From positions 380,346-444,345 of the forward strand of contig CAVXHI010000001.1 of assembly GCA_963761655.1 (NCBI GenBank): a stretch of 64,000 bases of DNA, given 5' to 3'. This DNA is from RYN-122 sp963761655 (GTDB lineage Bacteria; Actinomycetota; Actinomycetes; Mycobacteriales; SCTD01). Positions 34,939 through 42,620 of this stretch are shown here, one piece after another. Below the pieces are notes generated by a model. The model did not search any database. It was not told the origin of the DNA and saw nothing but the letters and a program-made list of their open reading frames with translations. The stretch's first letter is position 1, and every line of letters begins with the position of its first letter. A program made the position numbers and the translations under genes.

Positions 34939-35144
34939 GACGTTCCCTCGGGTCGGAGGCGGGAGCGGGCGGCGACCACGAGTGCGGCACCGGCGAGGAC
35001 GAGCAGGAGAGCGAGCAGGACCACCGGGAGGAGCTCGAACCCGGTGCGGGGCAGGTGCGGCTGCGTCACGGGAGTGCGGGGCACCGCGACGACGCCGGAC
35101 GCAGGCACGTCCAACGAGACGCGGACCCCTTCGCCAGTCACCAC
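34935..35144 (-). CDS. Short LPRTG sortase-substrate protein (CscD-like)
   Basis: A 69-residue protein ending in a sortase signal: LPRTG, a hydrophobic helix (LLPVVLLALLLVLAGAALVV) and a basic tail AARSRLRPEG. Sortases would cleave Thr-Gly and join it to peptidoglycan. The N-terminal part lacks a recognisable signal peptide and only 52 bp separate it from the DsrE gene, so either the start is lost or export is unusual. Short LPxTG proteins are a regular member of csc/WxL clusters. Coupled to the next gene by ATGA. Confidence 0.65.
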   Translation of the reverse strand: MVTGEGVRVSLDVPASGVVAVPRTPVTQPHLPRTGFELLPVVLLALLLVLAGAALVVAARSRLRPEGTS

Positions 35145-35196
35145 AGGACAGGTGTCGGCGCAGGACCGCCTCGCTGTGATGGCCCGTTGTGACTAG

Positions 35197-35556
35197 CTAG
35201 TAGACGAGCGCCCGCACGTCGTCCTGCAGCACCTCGTCGAGGAAGGCAGCCGCTCCGGCCAGCCGCACCCCGGGCAGGACGTCGTCGGGGCCGATCCTCC
35301 TCCGCACGGCGCACTGGGTGCAGAGCGTGACCGTGCCGCCGAGCAGGACGGCGTCGCGCAGGTCGGTCAGCGGCGCGGAGTGGGCCAGCTCGACGGTGTG
35401 GCCGGCCACGGCGAACCAGGCCGCCTCGCCCGTGAGCCACAACGACGTCGTCACCCCGCTGGCGACCGCCGTGGCCGCGACGGTGAGGGCCTGGGCGCAC
35501 CGCTCGGGGGCGTCCGCCCCGGAGGTCGCCTTGACGACGAGGCGGGACGCGGGCAC
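35197..35556 (-). CDS. DsrE/DsrF-family sulfur-relay-like protein
   Basis: A 119-residue cytosolic protein of the DsrE fold: LVVKATSGADAPERCAQALT at the start, VTTSLWLTGEAAWFAVAG, and GTVTLCTQCAVRRRIGPDD with Cys residues where DsrE proteins carry persulfide. It may relay sulfur and fits the nearby sulfur genes more than the surface cluster around it. It diverges from the DUF916 gene at 35593. Confidence 0.8.
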   Translation of the reverse strand: MPASRLVVKATSGADAPERCAQALTVAATAVASGVTTSLWLTGEAAWFAVAGHTVELAHSAPLTDLRDAVLLGGTVTLCTQCAVRRRIGPDDVLPGVRLAGAAAFLDEVLQDDVRALVY

Positions 35557-35580
35557 GGGCGGAGCCTAGGTGGGCGGCCG

Positions 35581-35586
35581 TACCCT
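35581..35586 (+). promoter_or_regulatory. -10 element of a leaderless DUF916-gene promoter
   Basis: TACCCT ends 6 bases before the GTG at 35593 with no Shine-Dalgarno sequence. Confidence 0.45.
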
Positions 35587-35592
35587 CCGCCC

Positions 35593-36558
35593 GTGCGCCG
35601 TGTCCTCCTGCTGCTCCTGCTCGCCCTGTGCGTCCCCGGGGTCGCCCTCGCCCAGCCCGGTCCCCAGGGGGTCGGCGTCGTCCCGGCGCCCGACGACCCG
35701 CACCGGAGCGGGAGCGGGACGTTCCTGGAGATCGGGACGGTGAAGAAGGGCGTCCCGGTGGTCGGGACCGTCGTCGTCCGCAACCAGGGCACGAGCCCGC
35801 GGCTGGTCCTGCTGTACGCCAGTGACGCCATCCCCTCGCGCGGGGGCGGCTTCGCGTTCACCGACCGCCTCGCCGACGACGACGAGGTGGGCAGCTGGAT
35901 GCGGCTCGCCGCGGATCGCGTCACCGTGCCCGCCTCGAGCGAGGTGCGGGTGGGCTACCGCCTCGTGGTGCCCGAGGGCGCGCAGGGCGGCGAGTACGTC
36001 GGGGGCGTCGTGTCCGAGCCGCCGCCGCCTCCCGGCGCCAGCGGTGTGCAGACGGCCACCCGGGTGGCCATGGCGGTGTACCTGACCGTCCCGGGCGGCG
36101 CCCCGGGCGCCACGCCGAACCGGGGGCGGCCCGACGGCCGGCTCGCGCTCGACGACGTCCGGCAGGTGGAGAGGGGCGGCAGGACGTGCCCGGCCGTCCG
36201 CTACACGAACGACACGCAGAAGGTCCTCGACCCGTCCGTACGGGTCAGCGTCGACGGGCCGCTGGGCGGCACGTCCTACAAGCGGACACGGACGGGCGCG
36301 GTGCTCCCCGGCTCGTCCGCCACCGTGCAGCTGGCCTGCCTGGAGCGACCGATCGGTCCGAGCACGCTGCGCGTCGAGCTGACCACCCCGCAGGGGACCG
36401 TGAGGGACCAGTCCAAGGGCTTCTACCTGCCCTGGCCCGTGGTCGTGGCCCTGTTCCTGCTCCTCCTGCTGCTGGCTGCCGTGATCGCCACCGGCGTCCG
36501 CGGCCTGCTCAGGAAGCGGGAGACGGGGCCGTCTGCCGAGGCGGGTAGTCACTCGTGA
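35593..36558 (+). CDS. DUF916 (WxL-interacting) membrane-anchored surface protein
   Basis: A 321-residue exported protein. Signal peptide RRVLLLLLLALCVPGVALAQ; DUF916-type domain with TFLEIGTVKKGVPVVGTVVV (the conserved G-x-x-K-G-x-x-x-x-x-x-V-x-N strand), RLAADRVTVPASSEVRVGYR and GGEYVGGVVSE; a second beta domain (CPAVRYTNDTQKVLDPSVRV); then a transmembrane helix and short basic tail. In low-GC Gram-positives these proteins bind peptidoglycan and WxL partners. The frameshifted WxL-like gene follows on the same strand. Confidence 0.75.
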   Translation: MRRVLLLLLLALCVPGVALAQPGPQGVGVVPAPDDPHRSGSGTFLEIGTVKKGVPVVGTVVVRNQGTSPRLVLLYASDAIPSRGGGFAFTDRLADDDEVGSWMRLAADRVTVPASSEVRVGYRLVVPEGAQGGEYVGGVVSEPPPPPGASGVQTATRVAMAVYLTVPGGAPGATPNRGRPDGRLALDDVRQVERGGRTCPAVRYTNDTQKVLDPSVRVSVDGPLGGTSYKRTRTGAVLPGSSATVQLACLERPIGPSTLRVELTTPQGTVRDQSKGFYLPWPVVVALFLLLLLLAAVIATGVRGLLRKRETGPSAEAGSHS

Positions 36559-36667
36559 CTACTCCAGAGATGGTCCCGACTGCTCATCAGAACGGGGGTG
36601 CTGCAGGGCGACAACTCTTGTGACACAGAGTGACCAACCCGGTCGCTCACTCACCCTGGAGCTCCTG

Positions 36668-37234
36668 ATGCGCCTCGCCCTCGTCCCCGTCGCGGCCCTG
36701 TCCCTCGTCGCCGCCGGCGGCCGGCCCTGCGCTCGCCGTGCCCGGCACGCCGGGCACAGGGTCCGCGGTCGGCGACGGTCACGGCACCACCGTCGCCGGC
36801 ACGCTGAGCATCGCCGGCGGCGGGGTCGCGGCCGCCGTCTCCGGCGCTCCCGGCTCGGACGGCCGCTGGCGCCCGGCGCGACCGCCCTCGCGGTCGCCGA
36901 CCTGACCGGCACCAACAACGGCTGGGCGTCACGGCGACCTACTCCGCCCTCCCCGTCCCCGGGGCGACCAAGGACATCAGCGGCGCGAACGTCGCAGGTC
37001 AAGATCGACAGCGTCCTGCCCGACGCCTGGGCGGCGTCGCGTCGTCCTCGGTCAAGACGCAGGCCTTCCAGTCGCCCTCGGCGACCCCCGTCACGGTGGC
37101 CACCACCGACATCGATCAGCGGCGCCGGCATCACCGCCCTCACGGCCGGCTACAAGCTCACGCTGCCGGTGACCGCGAAGATCGGCAACGTCTTCGGCGG
37201 CAAGGTCACCTACACCGTCGCGAGCGTCCGCTAG
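36668..37234 (+). pseudogene. Secreted WxL-like protein, multiple frameshifts
   Basis: ATG 36668 follows GGAG and opens MRLALVPVAALSLVAAGG, a signal peptide. Joined across about six single-base slips (36715-37115) the frame gives AGPALAVPGTPGTGSAVGDG, LAPGATALAVADLTGTNNGW, VTATYSALPVPGATKDISGA, VKTQAFQSPSATPVTVATTD and YKLTLPVTAKIGNVFGGKVT. The DLTGTNNGW-x-V segment and the final TYTV strand match the general pattern of WxL domains. The slip density is the highest in the window. It pairs with the DUF916 gene just upstream. Confidence 0.6.
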
Positions 37235-37280
37235 TCGACTCGGTACGCTGGCCTCTCCCCTGACCCGAGAGGTGCTCCCG

Positions 37281-37382
37281 GTGCTCGAGCTCGTCTACAC
37301 GCTGCTGCTCGTGGCGTCGTTCGCCTTCATCGCCTGGTTCTCCGTGTACGTCGTCTACAAGCTGTACCAGGGCCAGCGCTGA
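37281..37382 (+). CDS. Single-helix small membrane protein (33 residues)
   Basis: A short ORF with GTG 37281, GAGAGG 8 bases upstream and a possible -10 (TACGCT near 37242). It encodes LVYTLLLVASFAFIAWFSVY followed by VVYKLYQGQR: one membrane helix with a basic cytosolic end. Such small proteins are often missed by gene finders. Function unknown; it lies between the WxL-like gene and the acyl-CoA dehydrogenase. The following 220 bases hold no gene apart from the dehydrogenase promoter. Confidence 0.55.
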   Translation: MLELVYTLLLVASFAFIAWFSVYVVYKLYQGQR

Positions 37383-37568
37383 CCTCAGGCCCCGCCTGAC
37401 GCGAGTGACGGAGCCGCTGCGACGCGGCCCTCGCTGCCCCGGAGGTCCGGTGCTGGGGCCTCACGCCCCCGTGGTCAGGCGACCGGGTGCTCCGGCACAC
37501 CTGCTCGTCGCGGTCCGTGCCCGACCTGCCGTTGCGCCCCCGCACCCAAGCCGTGTCAACTGACCTCG

Positions 37569-37596
37569 TCACCATATGGTGAACCTGCGTTAACGT
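37569..37596 (+). promoter_or_regulatory. Promoter with 14-bp palindromic operator before acyl-CoA dehydrogenase
   Basis: TCACCATATGGTGA (37569-37582) is a perfect palindrome located where a -35 box would be; TAACGT (37591-37596) is a -10 ending 6 bases before the GTG. The arrangement suggests a dimeric repressor, perhaps TetR type, controlling a leaderless gene. Confidence 0.55.
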
Positions 37597-37602
37597 CCCT
37601 CC

Positions 37603-38736
37603 GTGGACTTCAGCATCACGCCCGAGCAGCAGGCCCTCTACGCGTCGATGAAGCGCCTCGCCGCCGACGTCGTCGCCCCCGGCGCCACCGAGCGCGACCG
37701 CGACGGCACCTGGGACCCGGACGTCTGGAAGCAGCTGGCCGCGGCCGGGGTCGCCGGCATGCCGATCCCGGAGGAGCACGGCGGCAGCGGCGGCTCGATC
37801 ATCGACTGCTGCCTGGTCAACGAGGCGCTCGCCGAGGGCGGCCACGACGGCGGCCTCGGGCTCAGCCTGGGCGCCCACTGGGTGATCGGCACGGTCCCGA
37901 TCTGGCTGCACGGCACCCCCGAGCAGCAGAAGCGGTGGCTGCCGGGGCTGTGCGACGGCTCGCTGATCGGCTCCTGGGCCTCGACCGAGCCCGAGGCCGG
38001 CTCCGACGCCGGCGCCATCCGCACGACCGCCACGCCCGACGGCGACGGCTGGCTCCTCAACGGCACGAAGATGTTCATCACCAACGGCCCCATCGCGGAC
38101 GTCTGCACCGTCCTCGCGCTGGCCCCCGAGGGTCCGACGGCCTTCATCGTCGACACCACCAACCCCGGGTTCACCGTCGGGCGCGAGCTCGACAAGATGG
38201 GCTGCCGGTCCTCCCCGACCGCCGAGATCGTGCTGCGCGACTGCCGGGTCGAGGCCTCCGACGTCCTCGGCAAGCGCGGCGAGGCGCTCTGGAGCATCGC
38301 CTTCGAGTGCTTCGACTGGGAGCGCACGGTGATGATCGCCGGCTGCGTCGGCGGGATGCGGGCCACCCTCGACGACGCGATCGCCTACGCCAAGCAGCGC
38401 CAGCAGTTCGGCAAGCCGATCTCGCACTTCCAGGCGGTCGCGCACAAGCTCGCCGACATGGAGATCAACTACCAGGTGGTCCGCAACGCGGTCTACAAGG
38501 CGGCGTGGCTCAAGGAGAACGGCCAGCCGCACATGCTCGAGGCCTCGATCGCCAAGGCCCTGGCCGGCAAGCTCAGCGTCGAGAACGCCCTCGAGGCGAT
38601 CCAGGTCCACGGTGGGTACGGCTACACGCGGGACTTCCGGGCCGAGCGGGCGCTGCGGGACAGCAAGCTGACGAGCATCGGCGGCGGGACGACCGAGATC
38701 CAGAAGCTGATCATCAGCCGGACGATCCTGGCCTGA
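37603..38736 (+). CDS. Acyl-CoA dehydrogenase
   Basis: A 377-residue FAD enzyme that oxidises acyl-CoA to enoyl-CoA. Motifs: IPEEHGGSGGSIIDCCLVNE, SWASTEPEAGSDAGAIRTTA (FAD/substrate loop), KMFITNGPIADVCTVLA, KMGCRSSPTAEIVLRDCRVE, RQQFGKPISHFQAVAHKLAD, and HGGYGYTRDFRAERALRDSK with the usual C-terminal GGGTTEIQKLIISRTILA. Start GTG is set by the promoter above. The last 27 bp including the stop recur at 43937. Confidence 0.95.
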   Translation: MDFSITPEQQALYASMKRLAADVVAPGATERDRDGTWDPDVWKQLAAAGVAGMPIPEEHGGSGGSIIDCCLVNEALAEGGHDGGLGLSLGAHWVIGTVPIWLHGTPEQQKRWLPGLCDGSLIGSWASTEPEAGSDAGAIRTTATPDGDGWLLNGTKMFITNGPIADVCTVLALAPEGPTAFIVDTTNPGFTVGRELDKMGCRSSPTAEIVLRDCRVEASDVLGKRGEALWSIAFECFDWERTVMIAGCVGGMRATLDDAIAYAKQRQQFGKPISHFQAVAHKLADMEINYQVVRNAVYKAAWLKENGQPHMLEASIAKALAGKLSVENALEAIQVHGGYGYTRDFRAERALRDSKLTSIGGGTTEIQKLIISRTILA

Positions 38737-38737
38737 C
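38711..38737 (+). repeat. Direct repeat, copy 1 (3' end of acyl-CoA dehydrogenase gene)
   Basis: 27 bp from TCATCAGCCG to GCCTGAC are identical to 43937-43963; a further 13-base stretch upstream, GACCGAGA-CCAG, is also shared. The copies flank 5.2 kb of glycan/collagen genes. Confidence 0.85.
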
Positions 38738-38739
38738 GG

Positions 38740-39282
38740 CTACTTCAGCAGGTCACCCGGGATGCGGGCCGCGGCATCGGGGCTGAGCTCGGCCGCGCGG
38801 CGCAGCTGCGCCTGACCGTCGGCCTTCTTGCCCTGGTCGAGGAGCAGGAAGCCGAGGTTGAGGTGCGTGTTGGCGTCGGTGTCGTCGGCCGCGAGCGCTC
38901 GGCGGTAGAGGGACTCCGCGACCGGCTTGTTGTTGTTGCCGGTCTCGACGATGGCGAGGTTGAACAGGGCAGGCACGTACGCCGGGTCCGCCTGCAGGGC
39001 CTGCTCGTACTTCGCCTTGGCCTCGGCCACGTCGCCCTTGTTCTGCGCGATGAGCCCCAGGTTGTAGGCGGCGACCTTGTTCCGCGGGTCCTTGGCGAGC
39101 AGGGCCTGGTAGGCGGCCGCCGCCTGGTCTGTCTTCCCGGCGACCTGGTCCTTGAGCGCCGCCTCGAGGCTGCCGGTGGCAGGGGCCTTCGTCTCCGACC
39201 CGCTGCAGGCAGACAGGCCGAGCGTCGTCGCGAGCAGCACGGCGACGGCGGCGGCTCGACCTCGACGTGTACGCGTGTTCAT
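38740..39282 (-). CDS. TPR-repeat lipoprotein
   Basis: A 180-residue exported protein with lipobox LGLSACSGSE and about three tetratricopeptide repeats: QAAAAYQALLAKDPRNKVAA, AEAKAKYEQALQADPAYVPA and AESLYRRALAADDTDANTHL. TPR domains bind protein partners, so it may be an assembly factor for the following surface-glycan genes. ATG 39282; it lies 58 bp downstream of the O-antigen-ligase gene on the same strand. Confidence 0.85.
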   Translation of the reverse strand: MNTRTRRGRAAAVAVLLATTLGLSACSGSETKAPATGSLEAALKDQVAGKTDQAAAAYQALLAKDPRNKVAAYNLGLIAQNKGDVAEAKAKYEQALQADPAYVPALFNLAIVETGNNNKPVAESLYRRALAADDTDANTHLNLGFLLLDQGKKADGQAQLRRAAELSPDAAARIPGDLLK

Positions 39283-39340
39283 GGTGGTCGCTCCAGGTAG
39301 CAGGGGATTCCGAGGCTAGGGGCTCCACTGGGGCAGCGCG

Positions 39341-41248
39341 TCAGCCAGGGGGGAGCCCGCGGCCGATGGAGAAGGCGCTGATGGCCCCCGCCTCGTCGCC
39401 GGTCGCTCGACGTGCGTCGCCTAGTGCGACCCAGACAGCTCGTCGAGCCTGGACGCGGGCGGCCGGTCCGAGCCGTGCGAGTCCCTCCTCGAGCAGCGTC
39501 GCGGCAGCCGCTGGACGGCCTGCCTGCACGCCTGCGCGTGCCGTAGCGACGAGGACAGCGTCGTCCAGCGGCGCCAGGCGCAGCGCTGAGCGGTAGGTGC
39601 GGAACGCCTCCTCCGCTCTGCCCTGCTCGAGCGACGACTCGGCGGCCAGGACCAGCGGCCGAGGGTCGTACGGGTCGAGCGAGGCCGCTGCGAGTGCCGC
39701 TGAGCGGGCTCGCTCGGGTTGCCCGGTCTCGGCGAACACCTGCGCGCGGCGGAGGACGGGGTCCTGCGCACCCGGGAGCAGGCGCCCGGCGTCCGCGTAG
39801 GCCGTGAGCGCACGGCGGTCGTCGCCCGCCGCGAGGAGGTCGTCCCCTCGGTGCACCGCGCGGTCGCTCCTCAGCGGGAGCGTCCCCGCGACGCCGACGG
39901 CCGGCAGGCCCAGGACGAGCACGAGCGCGACAGCGGCGCGCCGAGCCGACGACGGCGGGTCTGTCGCGGCCGCAGTGGCGCGGGACCCTGCCCCCGCAGC
40001 GACCAGGACAGACCCGGCGAGCGCCGCGTGCAGGACCAGGAGCGGGACCTGGTCGATGCTCACGAAGGACTGCACCTGGTAGGCAGCCCACCCACCACCT
40101 GCGGCTGCCAGGGCGGGGGTGGCGAGGCCCGGCCCGTGCGCAGCACGCCAGAGCTTGGCACCGACCACGGCCACGAGGGCTGCGTAGGCGAGTCCGAGCG
40201 GGAGACCGCCTCCGGACAGGAGCTGCAGCGGGACGCTGTGCGCGGCGTTCACATACCGGTCGGCGCCCAGGTCGAGCACGGACTGCGGTGACCGGGCGGT
40301 CCGCCAGTGCTCCCCGTACTGGTCGAGCCCGACGCCGGTGGCCGGGGAGCCGCGGAACATGGTCAAGGCTGCTCCCCAGTAGTGCCGGCGGGCCGTGAAG
40401 CTCGGCTGGCTGAACAGGAGTGACAGCGGTCCGGTCCCGGCCAGGGCCAGGCACAGCAGGACGCCGCCTCCTCCGGCGAGTGCCAGAAGCACGCGTCGGG
40501 TCCACCGCGCAGCCCGGACCGGCGCGGAGCTGCTACGTACGAGGACGACGACCCAGACCCCTGCCGCGGCGGCGGCGGGACCCTGTGCAGCGTCCGAGAG
40601 CGCAGCGACGGCGAGGCAGAGCCCGGAGGCCGCGCCGCCAGCGGCGCGTGTCCACGCAGGCGCGCGCCGCTCCAGGGCGACGGCGACGCCGATCGGCACG
40701 GCGACGCCGAGGTAGGCGGAGCAGAAGTTCGGGTTGCCGAGGAGGCCGATGGCCGGGTTGAACGGGTTGTCCCACGGGAGCGGATCCCGGCCGAGGAGCT
40801 GCGCGGCGCCGTACGCCGCGTTCGCCGTCGCCGTGACCAGCACGACGGCGAGCAGCGTCGGGACGTGACGCGGCTCGAAGGAGCTCACGACCGCTGCCAG
40901 GACCATCAGTGCCGACGCGTAGGAGACCAGCCCCGAGCCACGTCCGAAGGCCCCGAGCAGCGAACCCGTGGTGTCGGGCGACGCCAGCGTCGCGAGGACC
41001 AGGGCCGCGAGCAGGGTCAGGACAGCGAGCCGGGCCGCACCCTTCGGGAGCCGTCGACCGCGGCCGAGCGTTCGACGCCCGAGTGACACGAGCGCGAGGA
41101 CACCGCCGCCGCAGGCGAGAGCGGCGGCCTTGGGCGGGCCGACCGGCTCCTGCGCGGAGAAGTCGACCAGCAGGCCGGTCGACAGCACCACCAGGAGCAC
41201 GACAAGGCGGTCCGTACGCGGGCCCAGGAGCACACACGAGCCTCGCAC
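39341..41248 (-). CDS. O-antigen ligase family protein with C-terminal TPR domain
   Basis: About 635 residues. The N-terminal 420 residues contain roughly 11 helices and the Wzy_C/O-antigen-ligase signature GVGLDQYGEHWRTARSPQSV followed by NAAHSVPLQLLSGGGLPLGL. The C-terminal 200 residues are TPR-like (RALTAYADAGRLLPGAQDPV, SLEQGRAEEAFRTYRSALRL). This superfamily joins lipid-linked glycans to lipid A, to other glycans or, in O-oligosaccharyltransferases, to protein Ser/Thr. GTG 41248 is my choice; the frame is open further upstream. It diverges from the collagen-like gene. Confidence 0.8.
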   Translation of the reverse strand: MRGSCVLLGPRTDRLVVLLVVLSTGLLVDFSAQEPVGPPKAAALACGGGVLALVSLGRRTLGRGRRLPKGAARLAVLTLLAALVLATLASPDTTGSLLGAFGRGSGLVSYASALMVLAAVVSSFEPRHVPTLLAVVLVTATANAAYGAAQLLGRDPLPWDNPFNPAIGLLGNPNFCSAYLGVAVPIGVAVALERRAPAWTRAAGGAASGLCLAVAALSDAAQGPAAAAAGVWVVVLVRSSSAPVRAARWTRRVLLALAGGGGVLLCLALAGTGPLSLLFSQPSFTARRHYWGAALTMFRGSPATGVGLDQYGEHWRTARSPQSVLDLGADRYVNAAHSVPLQLLSGGGLPLGLAYAALVAVVGAKLWRAAHGPGLATPALAAAGGGWAAYQVQSFVSIDQVPLLVLHAALAGSVLVAAGAGSRATAAATDPPSSARRAAVALVLVLGLPAVGVAGTLPLRSDRAVHRGDDLLAAGDDRRALTAYADAGRLLPGAQDPVLRRAQVFAETGQPERARSAALAAASLDPYDPRPLVLAAESSLEQGRAEEAFRTYRSALRLAPLDDAVLVATARAGVQAGRPAAAATLLEEGLARLGPAARVQARRAVWVALGDARRATGDEAGAISAFSIGRGLPPG

Positions 41249-41367
41249 GCGAGCAGGGCCGGCGCGGGACTCGGCTCCTGTCGTCGAAGTCGCTGCGGGG
41301 CCGGCGGGCCGCGTGTATTTTTCCTCCCGGCCCTCGTCGCGCGACGGCCCCGACCTCTGGAGCAAGA

Positions 41368-42553
41368 GTGCGCAAGACTGCTGTTTCCCTCTGCGGCATC
41401 GCGATCTTCGCGGGCCTCGCCGGCCCTGCTGCCGCACAGAGCACGCCGACGCTGAGCCTGAACGCCTCGCCAGCCACGCTGGTCACAGGCAACCTCGCGG
41501 AGTTCTCGGGCCGTCTGGTCTCGAACAAGAACGTCAACCAGGTCATCGTGCTGGAGCGGCGTGGGCAGAACGACGCCGTCTTCTCGGCGAGCAAGCGCCT
41601 GTCCACCGACTTCCGTGGTGCGTTCGACACGACCCTCGCTCCGCCGGTGACGAGCGACTTCCGGGCGCGCTATGCGAACGGCGTGCTGAGCCGCGTCCTT
41701 CGCATCACGGTGACGGACGGCGCCACGGGCCCGCAGGGACCGCAGGGACCGCAGGGCCCGGCTGGTGCCACCGGAGCCACAGGCGCGACCGGAGCGACGG
41801 GCAGCGCTGGCTCGAAGGGCGACACGGGTGCTGTCGGCGCGACCGGTGCAGCAGGCGCAGCAGGAGGTACGGGTGCAACCGGCGCTGTCGGCGCCACGGG
41901 TGCGACTGGGCCCATGGGTCCGCAGGGCGCCACCGGAGCGACGGGTGCCAAGGGCGACACCGGCGCGGCTGGTGCGACGGGCGCTGCCGGTGCCCGGGGT
42001 GCGACCGGTCCGATGGGTCCGCAGGGCGCGACCGGTGCGACGGGCGCGAAGGGCGACACCGGCGCGGCTGGTGCGACGGGTGCTGCCGGTGCCGCAGGTG
42101 CGACCGGCCCCATGGGGCCGATGGGTCCGCAGGGGGCGACCGGCGCGACCGGGGCCAAGGGCGACACGGGGACGGCCGGAGCCACGGGAGCCACGGGAGA
42201 TGTCGGGCCGATCGGCCCGATGGGTCCTGCTGGCGCCACCGGCGCGACGGGCGCTACCGGCGCCAAGGGCGACACCGGTCCGCGCCGGCGCGACGGGCGC
42301 GACGGGCGCGGGCGCCACGGGCCCGATCGGGGAGACCTATAGCGTGATCGGGGCGGCGGGCAACCCGTCCATTGCCAGATGCAACACCGGCGATGAGCTG
42401 GTCGGTAGCGGTTTCGCTGGCGGTGTGTCATCAGTCGTTCCGAACGCGGCCACCGAGCAGGTGGAGGCTCTTGCATCGGCCTCGGCCCCGGTGATCGCCA
42501 TAGCCGTCTGCTTGCCGGTCCCCGCGACAGTCGGCATCCCGACCGCTCCCTGA
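41368..42553 (+). pseudogene. Secreted collagen-like (G-X-Y) repeat protein, one frameshift
   Basis: About 395 residues. GTG 41368 (GGAG upstream) opens a signal peptide (TAVSLCGIAIFAGLAGPAAA). Residues 25-115 form a beta-sandwich stalk (LSLNASPATLVTGNLAEFSG). From about 120 to 320 there are some 65-68 Gly-X-Y triplets, mostly Gly-Ala-Thr, Gly-Pro-Met/Gln and Gly-Asp-Thr, arranged in near-identical blocks of about 90 nt (GPMGPQGATGATGAKGDTG). A slip near 42285 joins to GPIGETYSVIGAAGNPSIAR and a C-terminal cap with two Cys. Thr-rich triplets in bacterial collagens (for example BclA) are glycosylation sites. Confidence 0.85.
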
Positions 42554-42559
42554 GCCGCG

Positions 42560-42595
42560 GCGACGACCCGGCCGCTGGTCGCGGCCGGGCGTCGC
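42560..42595 (+). terminator. Terminator of the collagen-like gene
   Basis: GCGACG/CCCGGCCGC (42560-42575, one bulged base) pairs with GCGGCCGGGCGTCGC (42581-42595), 6 bases after the stop; it lies between convergent genes. Confidence 0.65.
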
Positions 42596-42620
42596 CCGCT
42601 CGCGTCGTGAACAGGCGGCG

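Noticed and set aside
36668..37234. Programmed frameshifting as the reason for the broken frames
   Set aside because: About six slips in 570 bp without slippery sequences point to sequence error or decay.
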